DNA from: Rhynochetos jubatus
Taxonomy: Eukaryota > Chordata > Aves > Eurypygiformes > Rhynochetidae
Assembly: GCA_027574665.1 (NCBI GenBank)
Contig: CM050657.1
Span: forward strand, 24,964,700-25,028,699
Direction: 5' to 3'
Length of the DNA stretch: 64,000 bases
Shown here piece by piece: positions 26,041 through 39,120 of the stretch; position 1 is the first letter of the stretch; the number at the start of each line of letters is the position of its first letter. A model generated the notes under the pieces. The model was not told the DNA's origin, ran no database searches, and was given only the letters and a program-made list of their open reading frames with translations. The translations under genes and the position numbers were made by a program.

Positions 26041-28929
26041 CAGATCTTTTTCTAAACTTTCCATTCCAGAACTTCCCTCAGCTGAGAGGCATTCTGTTCA
26101 GAACCTGCACACAAACCAGAGCGATAGGCACAGTGAGAGCACTGCCTCGCTTTTGATTGCCTCCAAGTCAATACCTTGAGGCCAAAGTCAAAGTACCTAT
26201 ACTGCCTTACAGCTGCTGAAACCTTTCTCCTTTGACTTGCAACCTAGAATGTGACTCCAAAGAATGATACCTCATGTGATATCAAAGGATCTAAGTTGGG
26301 AAATACGCCTTGTTTGGTCACATGGCCAAGAACTACCCAAGAGATATGCTGATGAGCCAACGCTATGGTCTGCTGGAATTTGACAATGAAATGGTCCTGT
26401 CAGGCGGTAATAAACAGCCATTTAAATGAAAGACACAATCAGTCGTTTTACAGAAACTCTGTTATACTCAGGAAAAGGAGTCATCAATAGCTTTGATTCT
26501 TTTCCTTTAAGGTTTTACTTTAATTGATGTGTTTAGGACCTGTACTTCTGCCTGCGTTTTTATTTCCAGCTGTAACAGACAGTAGCTTCTTCCATGTGCA
26601 CCACTACGCAAGAATAAAAAAACCCAGACATTGCCCTTGCAACCCAGAAAAAGTATTTACTTTTTTGATTCTTCTACAATTTATAATTGATAACTGTGTC
26701 TTAAATTAGTGGAGGACTTTACACAAATAGAATTGAGGCCATGTTTCAGTCCTATGTCTTTCAAATATTTCCAATATGCTCTATTTGGAAATCATACATA
26801 CCTGTGATCATCTACTACTAAGCAAGTTGCTGTTATTTATCAAGTTAGTAAGAGTTACAGTTCAGCTGTACTACAGTTGTACTATCAGAAAGCCAGCCAT
26901 CCATCCACACAGAACCAGTGACGCTGATGCGTAGTACACTACACTATCACTAACTTGCTCTAGAATGCCATGATTGACAGTTCATCCTGCTGGATCACGG
27001 TCTCATTTGCATACGTTGTGTCAACCAAATGGTAACGAACCACGTGCCATTTCTATGACACGCATGTGTAGTGGCTTCCACGAACCCAGGTTGGCCTGGA
27101 GGTCTCAACACATCCTCGTGTAACAGTAAACGGTCTAAGACATCACTCCCCACTGCCAGTGAAATCAGTGCATTTCTCTTGTTTACTTTTAACAGATATT
27201 TCCACAAGTGCATGACAACAAAGGTATTTAAAAGCGCTAAACGGTCCGACACAAACATTTAAGTAGCTTAGCAATGAGGAGAACTCAGTATATGCCATCA
27301 TTCCTTAAACTCCTCTCTTGATTCTGTGTGCAGTTCAGTGTTCGTGTTCTCATGCCACACATTCCATGCATAGAAGTCAACGGTAATTCGGAATTTTTCC
27401 TGATTGAAATAACTCACCTTCAGTACGCAGAGCTGGCAAAAATACGACATGCTTCAGAATGTATTTTCACCTTAGCTACAAGAAATACATGCTAGGAATA
27501 CATTTTTGTTGTAACAGGACTTCTGCATTCTTCAGAGCAATTTGACATATGACAAAACCTAACTTATTGACAGTAAATATTTAGTTTTGCACATACCTAG
27601 CACAGCATCACAGGTTTCCCCACATATCCAGATGAAACATGAGTGGCTTTCACCCCTGCAAGTAAAGAGAGGGTTTTTATGACAATGGAATATTTGAATC
27701 CTTCTTATCAGCACCTTGTTTAAAAGCTATAAAACTAAACAGGTCAACAGTCTTCTACCACGCTGATGACTTTTCACAAGTTTCTTGGGGCAGACATCAT
27801 GATGGTGCTCCACTGTCACCTCCGTTAGACTTGCAGATGAGACACTTTCCCATGATATCCCACAAACCTAATTTACCTTGAAATGTGTACACCAACTTTT
27901 TTGTTTCATTTTATGCTTTTAATCTTCCTGTTGTTCTTTATATAGCTCCAATAACAGACTTTTATTTGAAACAGTAATTTTTTTTGAGTTTTATGAAACA
28001 TCACACACTGCTGTGCCTCAAAACACACTGTGCAGAAGTAGAACAACTACATACAGACTTCAGGTGTTTCCAGTGTTGAACAGCAGCTAAGAGAAGACAT
28101 AAAATGTCTGTGTACTTTACTGCATCTAACTGTCAGCATTCAGCACGAATTTTTTCACCTTGCTTTCTACTCTGTCCTGCAGATAGAAGCCAACAAAAGG
28201 TGACAACAATTCTTACAAGTACAGCTGTAACTTTTTATGTCTAACCTCCTCTGAACTTACTGCCCTGGGGATTTTAGAACCATACATATCCCTCTGACTA
28301 CCAAAGCAGAAAATAGATACTACATGTAAATTCAGTTTTATAAAGCTCATCTGATTATTAAGTCCATGTACTTGAATTACAAAAAGAAGGCAAGAAGAAC
28401 AGAGGGAAAAATAGAGGAGAAAAGAGGAAAAAATCATTACTCGAGAGCAAACCACTAGAACTTGGGACTAATACTTTCAGAAATCAAAGTACTTGTGTTT
28501 TACTTACACATTAGAAAAAAAAGATTGGAAAGTTTAACACAAACATGATGCTGTGCATGGAATAACTGAAGCAACACAGCAGACACGTTTTCCTGTAAAA
28601 GTTTCCTTAAAATCTGGACTCTAGCTAAAGAAGATGGAGACAGCACTGGAGACTAGCATACGATGTGTCTGTCTGGCTGTAACACAAGAAAAAAAAGTAT
28701 TTGCCCAATTAAAAAAAACCTGCACAGATTTTGGGTTCTGGGTACAGATGGTGATTTACATGTGCATTGTGACTGCAGCATGATTTTTATCTACTGCACA
28801 GTTATGTTAACTGCACCTACAAATTACTCACAACTGCAGGGGCATATTTATAATTTATTTTTTTGTGCACTGTGCTGGCTTCAGGCAGGAAAGAGCTGCT
28901 TGTCTTCACAGTGCTGACACTGGCCCAGA
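26041..28929. other. Non-coding, no feature seen
   Basis: No exon or named repeat recognised. A purine-rich tract lies at about 28380-28436 on the + strand. Confidence 0.5.
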
Positions 28930-29385
28930 GCGGTTGAGGGAGCGTTTCATTCCATGGTACCTCAGGCTCAGGGCACGTGGGCAGTGCTGAGGCGGGAAGT
29001 GGCCTGCGGGGGTCTTTAAGACTGGCCAGCTTGATAGCTGGGTTGTTAGCTCTTGGTGGGTTGTTAGTGGTGGGGCTGGTTCGTTCCTTAGTGGGTTCGG
29101 GGGTCGGCTGGCTTTTGTCCCGGTTGGGTCGTTGCCCCGGGGCTCTGGCTCTGGGGGCTCTCGGGCTCGGACGCTCAGTTCTCTGGGCCTGGCTGTGTGT
29201 CAGTTGGCAGGTGGTGAGCTACTGTATCGTATGTTCTGTTTTCTATTCTTTTAATTACTTAGTAGTAGTATTGTTAATATTAGTATAATTTTCATTTATA
29301 TGCAATTATTAAATAGTTCTTATCTCAACTTTACAAGTTTCCTTGTCTTTTCCACCGACTTTCCTCCTCCATCAAATCAGCAAAT
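28930..29385 (+). mobile_element. Endogenous retroviral LTR fragment, family A
   Basis: A GC-rich block (about 28930-29180) passes into a run holding the word CTGTGTGTCAGTTGGCAGGT and an ATTATTA-rich stretch, then TTCTTATCTCAACTTTACAA. This order matches a widespread avian ERV LTR. The same AT-rich 3' half recurs at 43570-43817, giving internal support. The element's terminal nucleotides are not identifiable here, and no gag, pol or env sequence adjoins it, so it is a solo or partial LTR. The open frame inside the GC-rich block (28977-29288) is a by-product of composition. Confidence 0.75.
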
Positions 29386-32300
29386 TTGAAAATTTGGGCT
29401 AGTGTGTTTATTCTAGAAAATACCTGTTTTCCTCTGATATTAAGGAATGTATGTCTGATGAAAAAGAAAATCCCAAATTCCTCTTTGTTATAAAATACAC
29501 AATAATAAATAAAAGCTTATTACAAACACGAGGAAACTTCAGATAGATGATGGATAAATATTGCAACAATAATTAATAATTAGATCCCAAACAAGGCCAT
29601 TTCTTTTCTACATTATGATCAACACACATATTTGTATAAATTCTAATAATTTGATAACACTGGGAACTTGTTTAATTTAAATTGCCTTTGTAAACAACGA
29701 AAGATTTAAAAGACTTTTGTAGAAGGAAAAGCTTTTAGATGTGTTGCTGTTTGACCTTATGTCCAGTAAGATTGAAATACTGGCAAAAGTGATTTAGAAT
29801 ATGTACAGGAAAAGAATAAAAACATCCAGTTCCAAATCTTGTGGAGTTTTATGGGTCATCAACAAACAGTCATTGTTCACATCCATATCCCCAAGAACAT
29901 TTACAGACAAGTTATGAGTTTGGGCCTTGTCACTCTTCAATAACATCTATCCAGGAAATAGAATAATCTGTAATTTTTAAGGCTTACATCACAAATAGGA
30001 AAAAAAAAATATAATACTTTGCCTCCAATATAGAATAAATTATAAAGACAAGCTGGTAAAAAGGTATTTAAGAAAAAACCAACCAACCAAACAAAAAAAG
30101 GCTTCTGATAAACATAAAAGCTGGATAAATAAAAATAACAAAAGCTCCAATCTGGTAACTTGGCTCTCCTCGAGATACCTTTTCTATTCTGGAGCCAGAA
30201 GGTGGAATTGAATCTGATTCTAGGGCTGATGTCACCTACTGTGACAGCACACTGGGGGCAAATTCACACAGCCTGCTTTCTGGAAAAAAACAGACTGGTA
30301 AGCCAGGAGTGTGAACATAATCAGTGTGTGTGGAAAAAAAGAGCCCAAACTGACTGAGAGGTCGTTTTCCCCAAAACATGTAACGCTGAGAAAGACAATT
30401 ATCAGCCACATTAAGCTATAACAGAGACACTTTTGAAACAAATTAGAAATCAGCTGGAGAGACCTATAAAGGAAGCAAGGAAATATTTAACAGTGGGGAG
30501 AGAAAAGGAAAGAGAGCAGCACCAAAAGTTGGTCTGAAAACATGAGCAGCTGCTCTCCTGGCATTGCCACTTCTGTAAATTGTTTATACTAGTTATAAAG
30601 GTTGTTGAGAAATCTGTGTTTATTAACATTCTGTATGCACTTAACATTATGGTTTATTTTGCTGATATGGATCCTGAATGGGCATTTCATCGACTGCTGG
30701 TTAATTATTGTAATTAATAAATCAGTTGAATACTTTGATCCTGAATTGATTAAAACTATGGGAATTGAGCAGTTTCCCACTGTGATCGGCTCTGATAAAA
30801 TGTGGTGCAACTTCAGATCTGATTGCTTTTCTTCCCACTCTCCTCTGACGCCCAGAGCAGTATGTCTGCAGATAAGCACAGGCGAAAACACCATCTCTCC
30901 AGCTCTGCTCCCACTTCAGACTGGTAGGAAACCATTATGCCAGCTTTACAAGAGCAGCTGCCTGCACTTTGCTGGGACATGCGACTGACACAGTAAAGAT
31001 CGCCGTAACAGGGGTATATAAAACTTGAGAGGCTAGGGATGAGAGTCCTTGGTGCAAACGGCTGTGTGTCTCTCTGGAAATACTGTCATAAAACAAGCTT
31101 GATTTTGAGGAAGTGAAAAAAATTACTCGCCACATGCAACTTGATTTATTGACCCAGGGCAATTTGTTAACTCTTGAGCATTTGTACGTTGTTTAGAACA
31201 TGTGTTTTGTAAATTCGGATTCCCAGATTCTTTTCAATTCACATTCACTGAGCAATAGACTGAGAACTATGTCACAAAAAACCCTTTCCCCGCTCATTTA
31301 CTTTTTATAAACCAAGTCCTTTGACCCACCGTAAGATTACATTATGACAGTGGTATTCTGTACTATACTAGAAAAAATCCTTCTTTTTGACTTCATTCTT
31401 ACTAGTGTCACCATATTGACTTGCTCTTTCTATCCACTCTGATAAAAGCTGATTATTTGCCTTCAATAAATCATGCCCATTGATGAGACTGGAAACTTGA
31501 TGCTGATTGCTACCTGTGATCCAGCAGTTTCTGATTATAAAACTGTTTTCTTCTGTCTCTCTCTGAAATTTACCAACAAAATTACATCATGGGTCAAAAA
31601 CTAAACAGAATGGTAACTGTCCTCAGGTATTATTTTATCATAAACTAACTTTATCTGTTTCCAAGTTAAGATAGTTCTGAGTTAGAAGAGACTGACACCA
31701 CACCTAGATGTGCTATCCTGAGTTTATTATGAACCACATCCCCATAAGGTTTAACATGGGGGTGTTTTTTATGTAAAAATGACACAGCTTACAGAGGACT
31801 TTTAGAAACGCAGTTATCCTACTTCCAGAAAATACTAAAAGCTTGCTTCGTACAGAAATATAATTTTAGTGTTTGTTTAATGTGTCAGCAGTATTTTCTG
31901 AAGAAACAAGAGATTATTTCTCTTCCTACAATAGCAGCATTTCTCATTCATTAACATCTGGATTACTTCGTCAAGTCACGTTTTTAACTTTGTTACAAAT
32001 GTCTATGTTAAGCATTTGAATGAAGTAAATTGTAAGAAAAAACAAAGATGAAGTTTTACTGTTCTAAGGGACAGACACATATTTTAGAATACAAATACTT
32101 ACAAGAGAGAAGGAGAGAGAGAACTAGAATGTTCTAAGAACTATAAAATCTTTAATGATTGAAGAACTAAATCAAAGATGGAAACAAGTTGTTCTGCTCG
32201 ATGGATAAAAAATTCACTATTCCATGCAAACTATTGAATAAAGACTGAAAAGTTATCTGTTGCATCATAGAGCGAGTTTACATTTCAAGTAGGAGCTGCA

Positions 32301-35300
32301 TTTAAGAACTCCCATAGTACAGCAAACCGCTAGATTTGGGTACAGGTAAAATAGCAGGCTGATCTGTCAGTCGGAATAAGTTAGTACAACCTCACTGAAC
32401 AAAAAAAAAAAAAAAAAAAGACAGAATGTAACTCACCGAGGGATTTGGTGCAAGTCATGGAAAAAGTATGAACTGTACTGTTTTACAGAAGCATTACAAG
32501 GCCAGCACAAGGAATAACTGTTTCAGTTTTTTCTTACAGATTTCCCTTCCTCTAACTCCCACCGAGGAACCTCCATCCTTCATCACACATGTTATATGTA
32601 TTACTTCGGTCAGGTACTGACGAGTAAAGTCATCAGGTGTGGAGAGAGGAAGAAAGGGCTATACAGAGCACAGCAGCAAGAGATGGGAGTGCTGGAAGAC
32701 AGGTGTCTCAGTACTGCATTTTATCTGCTTGTTCTACATGTACGCATTAAGGAGACAAGTGCTGAAATCTATCCAGACTGCAGCAGAGACACTGCTTGCA
32801 CCAGGAAACTTCTAATCTCTGCTTAATGCCGCCTTCTAAATCTTTTCCATGGCCTGATACGAATTTCCTAAAAGACCTGTGACTCTCTGCTTGCTACGCA
32901 GGTTTGCAACGAAAGTCACAGGAGGCAATTTGCCCACGTGTAAGGTTCAGCCAAGCCCAACTTTATGGATGTTGCTGCAGAGTATCCACTGGTACCTTAG
33001 AGGCTCTCACAATTTACAAGTTGTACTGGAATCCTTTCAAGAACCTGGAAAGGGCATTCGAGCACATACATAGGCTGTAAAAATCCAAGAGTCTAGCAGA
33101 AATGCTCTTCACAAGCCTTGAAACTGCCAGTGGCACAGCACAACATTGTATGGACATTTCCAAGAGCTAGAAATATTTTTAAAAGGGAAATCTGGAGATA
33201 ATTCTTCACCCAATAATAACAAAGTTGTGTAACAAATACTTTAAACCTTCAATTTTGGATTGCACTTTTTTTTTTTTTTTTACAATGAAGGGAAAATAAA
33301 ACACTTTAATTTGTCACAGAAATTCTCAGTTAAGCACTTAAACACATGGGTGAGAGAGTAATATCAGGAAAATGGGATACAAAGTAGAGAGACAGAAGGT
33401 TATCTTAGAAATGTAAAGTATAAATTATCAAAACAGATATAGTGGGAATAAATATCACAACCAGAAGATAAAGAGAAAACAAAGTTCTCACTGTTCCTCA
33501 ACAAAAAAAATTGCAGTGGTCCTACAGTAAAGCCAAGTATGAAGTTATAAGAAGAGAAGCAAGAAGAAAAAGGGAGTATTTTAACCTGAACGAGTTGAGT
33601 GAAATGAAATGTGGGAGACAAAGTAGGGATTTTTAAATATTTCTGTAGGTAACAGTCATTTGCTTTTCTCAGGTGCAGAGGGTGTGTATGTATCTCCTGG
33701 GTTGTGCATGCATCTCTGTTTTCTGCACCAGTTGACAGGGATGTCGCTTCTGCTACTTAAAATTGCATTACACACCACAATATCTTGATGATGGAAGAAT
33801 GGTGGTAGGGGACAGGGCAAGGAGACATGGAGAAGATTCAAATCCTCCAGCATCACTTTGTTAAACAGCATATGTCCTCCTGCCTTTTATTTTTTAAGGG
33901 AGGAACACAGGACATCTTCTCAGGAATTCCATCTGAGGCACTGTGAAGGGGGACTGCACTTTGCAGTATAGAAGGTTAATATGAACCCGTCTGAAAACGA
34001 AATGTGGCAGGTGTAATCAGTCAGCATCCAGACACAGCTATGCAGCAACTTGGATAGAATTTTCTCCAGCAGCCCACGCACGCCCAGCACACTGCACGTG
34101 ATGAATACAAAAATCGGTGTGGCTGAAGATCAAATGTTTGTCCCTTCTTTTGCCAGCATGTGGCAGAGCACAGCTACACGCAACACTATGTGGCTGAATG
34201 CGTATTAAAGTGCCAGTGCTCTTAACTGAATTATTGAATTCGATGACACGCTGAAGTGCCGTTCCCTGAGCTATAGAAGTCTCTCTCTCTCTTTCTTGCA
34301 GTCTAAGATGGCTATGACTACATGGTTGCAAAATGAAAGCCTCTCCTTCAGGAATGTGGAATGTGTACAGAGGAAAGAAGAAGAGTCCTCTTGCTGGTGT
34401 TTAGAAATTATGGGCATGAATGTACATACAATTATATGATCACACTTCTGGTTTCAAACAGCACTGCTTATGTCTGCAATTCCATCACTGAGCATCCTGT
34501 TAAACCTGCAATGATTTCAGTCTCTTGCTGGACTGGAGATGAAAGACGCTGAACCCACAATACGAAGAACCAACTTTAACCCTTCCAACTGACAGGTTTG
34601 TCAGGTTTTGTGGAAACAATTCGCAGAAATCGGTATTGCCTAAATATTTTCCCTATTTTAAAAGAGTAAACCAAGGGTTTAAGTACTCAGCTACAACTGA
34701 AATTGTAGTTTTGTCTGAAGTGACTTGAGATTTCCTTTGTAGCTAATTACAACCCCAGGGCAAAGCAAAGACTGGCTGGAGAACACAATTCCCTCACTGC
34801 CATTCCCTGGGGAAACTAGGATATGGTCATGATGCCTGCGTATGGCAAAACCGGTCCCAAAAAATACAGTTCTGAAGGGGTTAGGTCTTCCAGTTTAATT
34901 GTAGCTGAAATTACCAACTGTTTGTCCCAAGATGAGTTCCCAGGCATAATATAAACCATTATGTAATATCCATGCCTTCAGTGCAGGGGCATGCCTTGGT
35001 TTTGAGTAAGATTCTTCATACAACAATCTTGAAAACAACATTTTACCTATTCTGCCTCTTTTTCCCTACATTTCAACAAACTTTCTTCTACATATCTTTC
35101 TGATCTGCTTTTCTTACCTTCACCTAAAAGGTGACTGCTTCGGAGGGATGAATGATGAGATCTCTGTGGTGTCTGAAGTCAGTTCTGGATGAAAGATGGT
35201 GCAGGAATGCAAGTCATTGTCAGTAGTGAATTTCTCTGTGTTGCGGTGTTTTAGCCAGATTATATTCTCTGCTTTCTTCTTTGCCAGCTATTTGCACATG

Positions 35301-37225
35301 TGATTTCTTCTTTCAGTCATGTCCCTCTACTTGTGTTTACACCCTGCGATCTTTTCAATCAATCAATCTCTTCACTACTCATTTCCTACTTAAAAATCCA
35401 CTGTGTTTCATGGGGATTTAAACTGACAGTAATGAGGGCAATTCTCTAATCATGGTCTACAAGACAAAACCCTTTCGTATTTACCAACATAAAATACAGA
35501 GTGGTTACAGCATTAAGAGAAAAATACGCCAGTGCAGTATGTGTGGAAGCAGGATGACACATACAGATGGAGTCACTACCCGTGGAAATATCTCCCATTA
35601 AAAAAATGGCTTTCATTTAAATTTTTCCAGGTAACTGAAGATCATTGTTGCTGTGGGAGCTCCAGTTCTGTCCTCAGCACAAACAGCTTGTTTGAGGTGT
35701 AACGGACAAGATACATAGTAGAAGTAGTTCTCAACCCAGCTTCTAAGGATCCTCATTTGGAAAGAAGTGGGCTTGGTTAGTTCTCACCATGACAGCTAGA
35801 ACTATTCCATATCTTAATCCAATGATGCGTATGTGTTAACACCAGAACCGACATATTCGCTATTCGGTAATACAACATTTCAATTTGAAACAATACCCAT
35901 GGTAGTCACCAAAACCACAGAGACTCCAATACACTCCACAGAGATCCCAGCACTGTTGATGGGAAATTTCTGACCTACTCTGCTGGGTCTGCATCACAAG
36001 ATGTGTTATTTATGGCTACATAAAGCCCCTAGAATTGCCCTAGATTTGCTCAAATTGTCAAGCATTCCTGGAGATGTTACACTTCAGAAACGTAGGCAAA
36101 GCAGAATCTAAGTCTATCTCTAAAGAATGCTGAAGCACTAACACATTTACCGACTGTGGAGAAAGACAGTTGGAAGAGAATGCAGGCTGGGAGGCAGGAG
36201 GTAGACACAGCAGTACATACATTTTCTTGTGATAAACAAGACAAATAGTTTCTTCCTACACTGCATTAGACACACATTTTAATGCAGCTGGACACATTTT
36301 TCATCTTACCTTCTTATTTAAACAGTTTCTTTAGTTTTTGATGACAAATTTTCAGAAGAGAAAAGTTTAAATGTCATCAAAACCAGATGATGGGTTTTGG
36401 GCTTTATTCCAATCCTTTTCATCAGGTTAAAACCAAAACAAAATCAGGACGGAGAAAAACCCACTTTCCTCAAGATCAGTGTTGCTTGCTCTGGCCTCCT
36501 TACAGGTTTCCCTTGCCTTCTTCTGAAGCATTTGATGTCGGTCACTGCCGGCAAGGGCGTGCTGCGGCAGACAAATGACTGGTTTGATGCAATATGGCAG
36601 TTCCTATGCTCCCAAGTGATATAGTCAAGAAAGGAGCAGGAGCTCTTACACTCACAAATAAGATTTTACTCCAATAAAAAATTAATGTGAATCCTACTGC
36701 CAGCTGCTCACTGCTAAAAAACACCTCCTCCCCTCAACCTGCACCAAAAAGTTACACATTTCTGAGCACTGTAATAATTCTTTTCATACCACAAAGCTCC
36801 AACTGTATTAGATAGTTTTAAATGGAGCTGTGCACGTGTCCTTAAATTACAAACGCTGCTGTTTGAGAACCCCATCAGAACACACAAGTAAGCCCAATCT
36901 GACTTTAGGCTCAGTATAGAGTCAAAATTTCCTCTTCGTGTAGCTGCACGCAGGTGAGCTCACTCAGTACAGCTCTCAGCAGTACACAAATCACTGCCTT
37001 GTGTCTCACTCTGCACCATCACTCCCCTGCAGATTGCCATGGGCTCAGCCTCCCTCACACGTGTTAGCGCTGCGTTCAACCCTAGAAATATATCCTGCTT
37101 TACACATGAAGAAAAGAAACTAGTGAGGAGAGTAAGCCAGAAGAACAGAGCACACAGGAGACTGAGCAGCAATTGAGCTCCAGATGCCAGGTAGCTTTAG
37201 CTTGAAAAGCAAAAGGAGAAACTCG
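29386..37225. other. Non-coding, homopolymer runs only
   Basis: No exon or clear transposon recognised. An A19 run lies at 32401-32419 and a T16 run at 33266-33281. A 128-codon frame at 30602-30988 has no recognisable domain and is contradicted by a comparable frame on the opposite strand. Confidence 0.5.
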
Positions 37226-38208
37226 TGTTGGGTTTGCGTGGTAAGATTTGGGGGGCAGGGGGGCTATAGGGGTACCTTCTCCGAGAAGCTAGCAGAAGCT
37301 TCCCCTATGTCCAATAGAACCAATGCCAGCCGGCACGGAGACGGACCCGCTGCTAGACAAGGCTGAGCCCATCAGCGACCGTGGTAGTCTCTGGGATAAT
37401 GCAATTGCGGATGGAGAGAGGAGTGAGAATATGTGAGGGGAACAGCCCTGCAGACTGTCAGTAGAGAAGGAGAGGTGCTCCAGTTGCCAGAGCAGAGATT
37501 CCCTGGCAGCCCGTGGTGCAGTCCATGGTGAGGCCAGCTGTGCCCTGCAGCCATAGAGGGTCACACGGTGGGGCAGAGACTCCCTCTTGCAGCCTGGAGA
37601 GGACCCCATGTGGGAGCAGGGGAATGCCCGAAGGAAGCTGTGACCCCGTGAGCCACCCATACTAGAGAAGGCTGCTCCTGAAGGACTGGACCCCGTGGGA
37701 GGGAAACACTGGAGTCGTTTGTGAAAAACTGCAGCCCGTGGGAAGGGCTCACATTGGCAAAGTCGGTGGAGGACTGTCTCCTGTGGGAGTGACCCCATGT
37801 TGGAGCAGGGGCAGAGTGGATCCTCCCCTGAGGAGGAAGGAGCAGCAGAGACAGTGTGTGATGGACTGACCCCAACCCCCATTCCCCTGCGTTGCTGAGG
37901 GGGAGGAGAGAGAGAAATGGGGAGCAAAGCTGAGCCTGGGAAGAAGGGAGGGGTGTGGGAGAAAGTGTTTTAAGATTTGGTTTTATCTGTCATTATCCTG
38001 CTCTGATGTGATTGGCAATAATTTAAATTAATTATTAAGCAAGTTGAGTCTGTTTTGCCCATGACAGTAATTGCTGAGTGGTCCCTCCCTGCCCTTATCT
38101 CAATTCAGCAGCCTTTTCTTATATTTTCTCTCCCCTGCCCAGCTGAGGAGGGGAGTGCTAGAGTGGCTTTGGGGGGCTCCTGGACCCAGCCAGGGTCAAC
38201 CCACCACA
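37226..38208 (+). mobile_element. Near-complete solo ERV LTR, family B
   Basis: This element of about 980 bp opens with TGTTGGGTTTGCGTGG and closes with GGGTCAACCCACCACA, giving the usual TG...CA ends. Two other copies in the window (55374 and 62822) define the same family and share its internal order. The 3' part carries the conserved sequence around TCTGTTTTGCCCATGACAG. The LTR polyadenylation hexamer, intact in the copy at 63416, is mutated here. No flanking target duplication is convincing: ACTCG on the left and ACATG on the right match at three of five positions. No internal retroviral genes are attached, so this is a solo LTR. A long antisense frame across it is composition-driven. Confidence 0.85.
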
Positions 38209-39061
38209 ACATGTTAGTCCATGTGCTACGTTGCTGTCACCTGTAACCAGCATTTCTTTCTCTGCCAAATGGCTGCTGTAGGATGATAATTTTATCCCTG
38301 TGTTCACTGCAATTACACCAAAGCATCCCTGACATAGAAAGGTGTCTGGTTTATAAAACACTTTGACTGGGACCTGGTTTTAACTGTCTAAAACGATATA
38401 GAGCTTACCAAAGAACAACAGCAACAAAGTCCTGTAAGCATCTAGTCTGAAAGGTTTCATCCTAATAGCTAGAACTGGAGCTGATGCTTAACAAAGGATA
38501 ATTTTGGCAGGGTCAGGAAATCAATTAGAGCTTTTATTTTGCTTTTTTAAGAATAAAAATTCAAAGAATTCATAATCTCTGTTTTAGTCAACATTACTGA
38601 TTTGCAAGAGATTTGTAGCATAGATGTAGCATTGCAATCAGATCTTGGAGCCACTGCCATAAGGAATAAATACACGAGAACAACTGACTGCTTTCGGGAT
38701 ACTGGGTAAACCATCCCCTCAGCCTGGAAGTCCTCAAAGCTACAGCAGCTCTTAAATATAGCGTGTCCACTTATTTTAACTGAGTAACAAACATTCCTCC
38801 CCTTAACTTCTTGCTTAGATTATGATCTCCTCAGGACTGGCCTGGGTTGCACATTGATACTTAATCTATGTGGAGATTTTCCTCTCATGATTTTGGGAGC
38901 AGCAACCATGTACAGCAGGGCAACTCCTAAGAGTTTAAATACTCATGCATCTAAATTCCATGAAATGGAATTTTTTGAATCAGTTTCTTGTGGCTCCTTT
39001 TGAGTACAGTATCTGCAGAAAGCGTAACTATTGACTTGGAGAATGAAGTGGGGAATGGTCA
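38209..39061. other. Non-coding, no feature seen
   Basis: Unremarkable AT-rich sequence between a solo LTR and a CR1 scrap. Confidence 0.5.
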
Positions 39062-39120
39062 GACAGTTGGTCTAGATGATTGTGTAGATCCCTTCCAATT
39101 GAACTGTTCTGTTCTATCTG
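39062..39120 (+). mobile_element. CR1 3'-end scrap
   Basis: The stretch GTTGGTCTAGATGATTGTGT followed by 'agatcccttccaa' and a TTCTGTTCTA tail is the standard CR1 3' terminus with moderate divergence. Only about 60 bp remains. Confidence 0.75.

Noticed and set aside
28977-29288. 103-codon frame rich in Leu/Gly that looks like a membrane protein
   Set aside because: It falls in the GC-rich part of a retroviral LTR. The hydrophobicity comes from G/T-rich composition, and no start context or homologue was recognised.
30602-30988. 128-codon + strand frame
   Set aside because: An opposite-strand frame of about 100 codons overlaps it and no domain or family resemblance was seen.
37289-37927. 212-codon minus-strand open frame, with another of the same length at 62699-63337
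   Set aside because: Both lie antisense to copies of the same GC-rich LTR, and the second runs out into unrelated flank. The equal length is coincidence and there is no recognisable domain.
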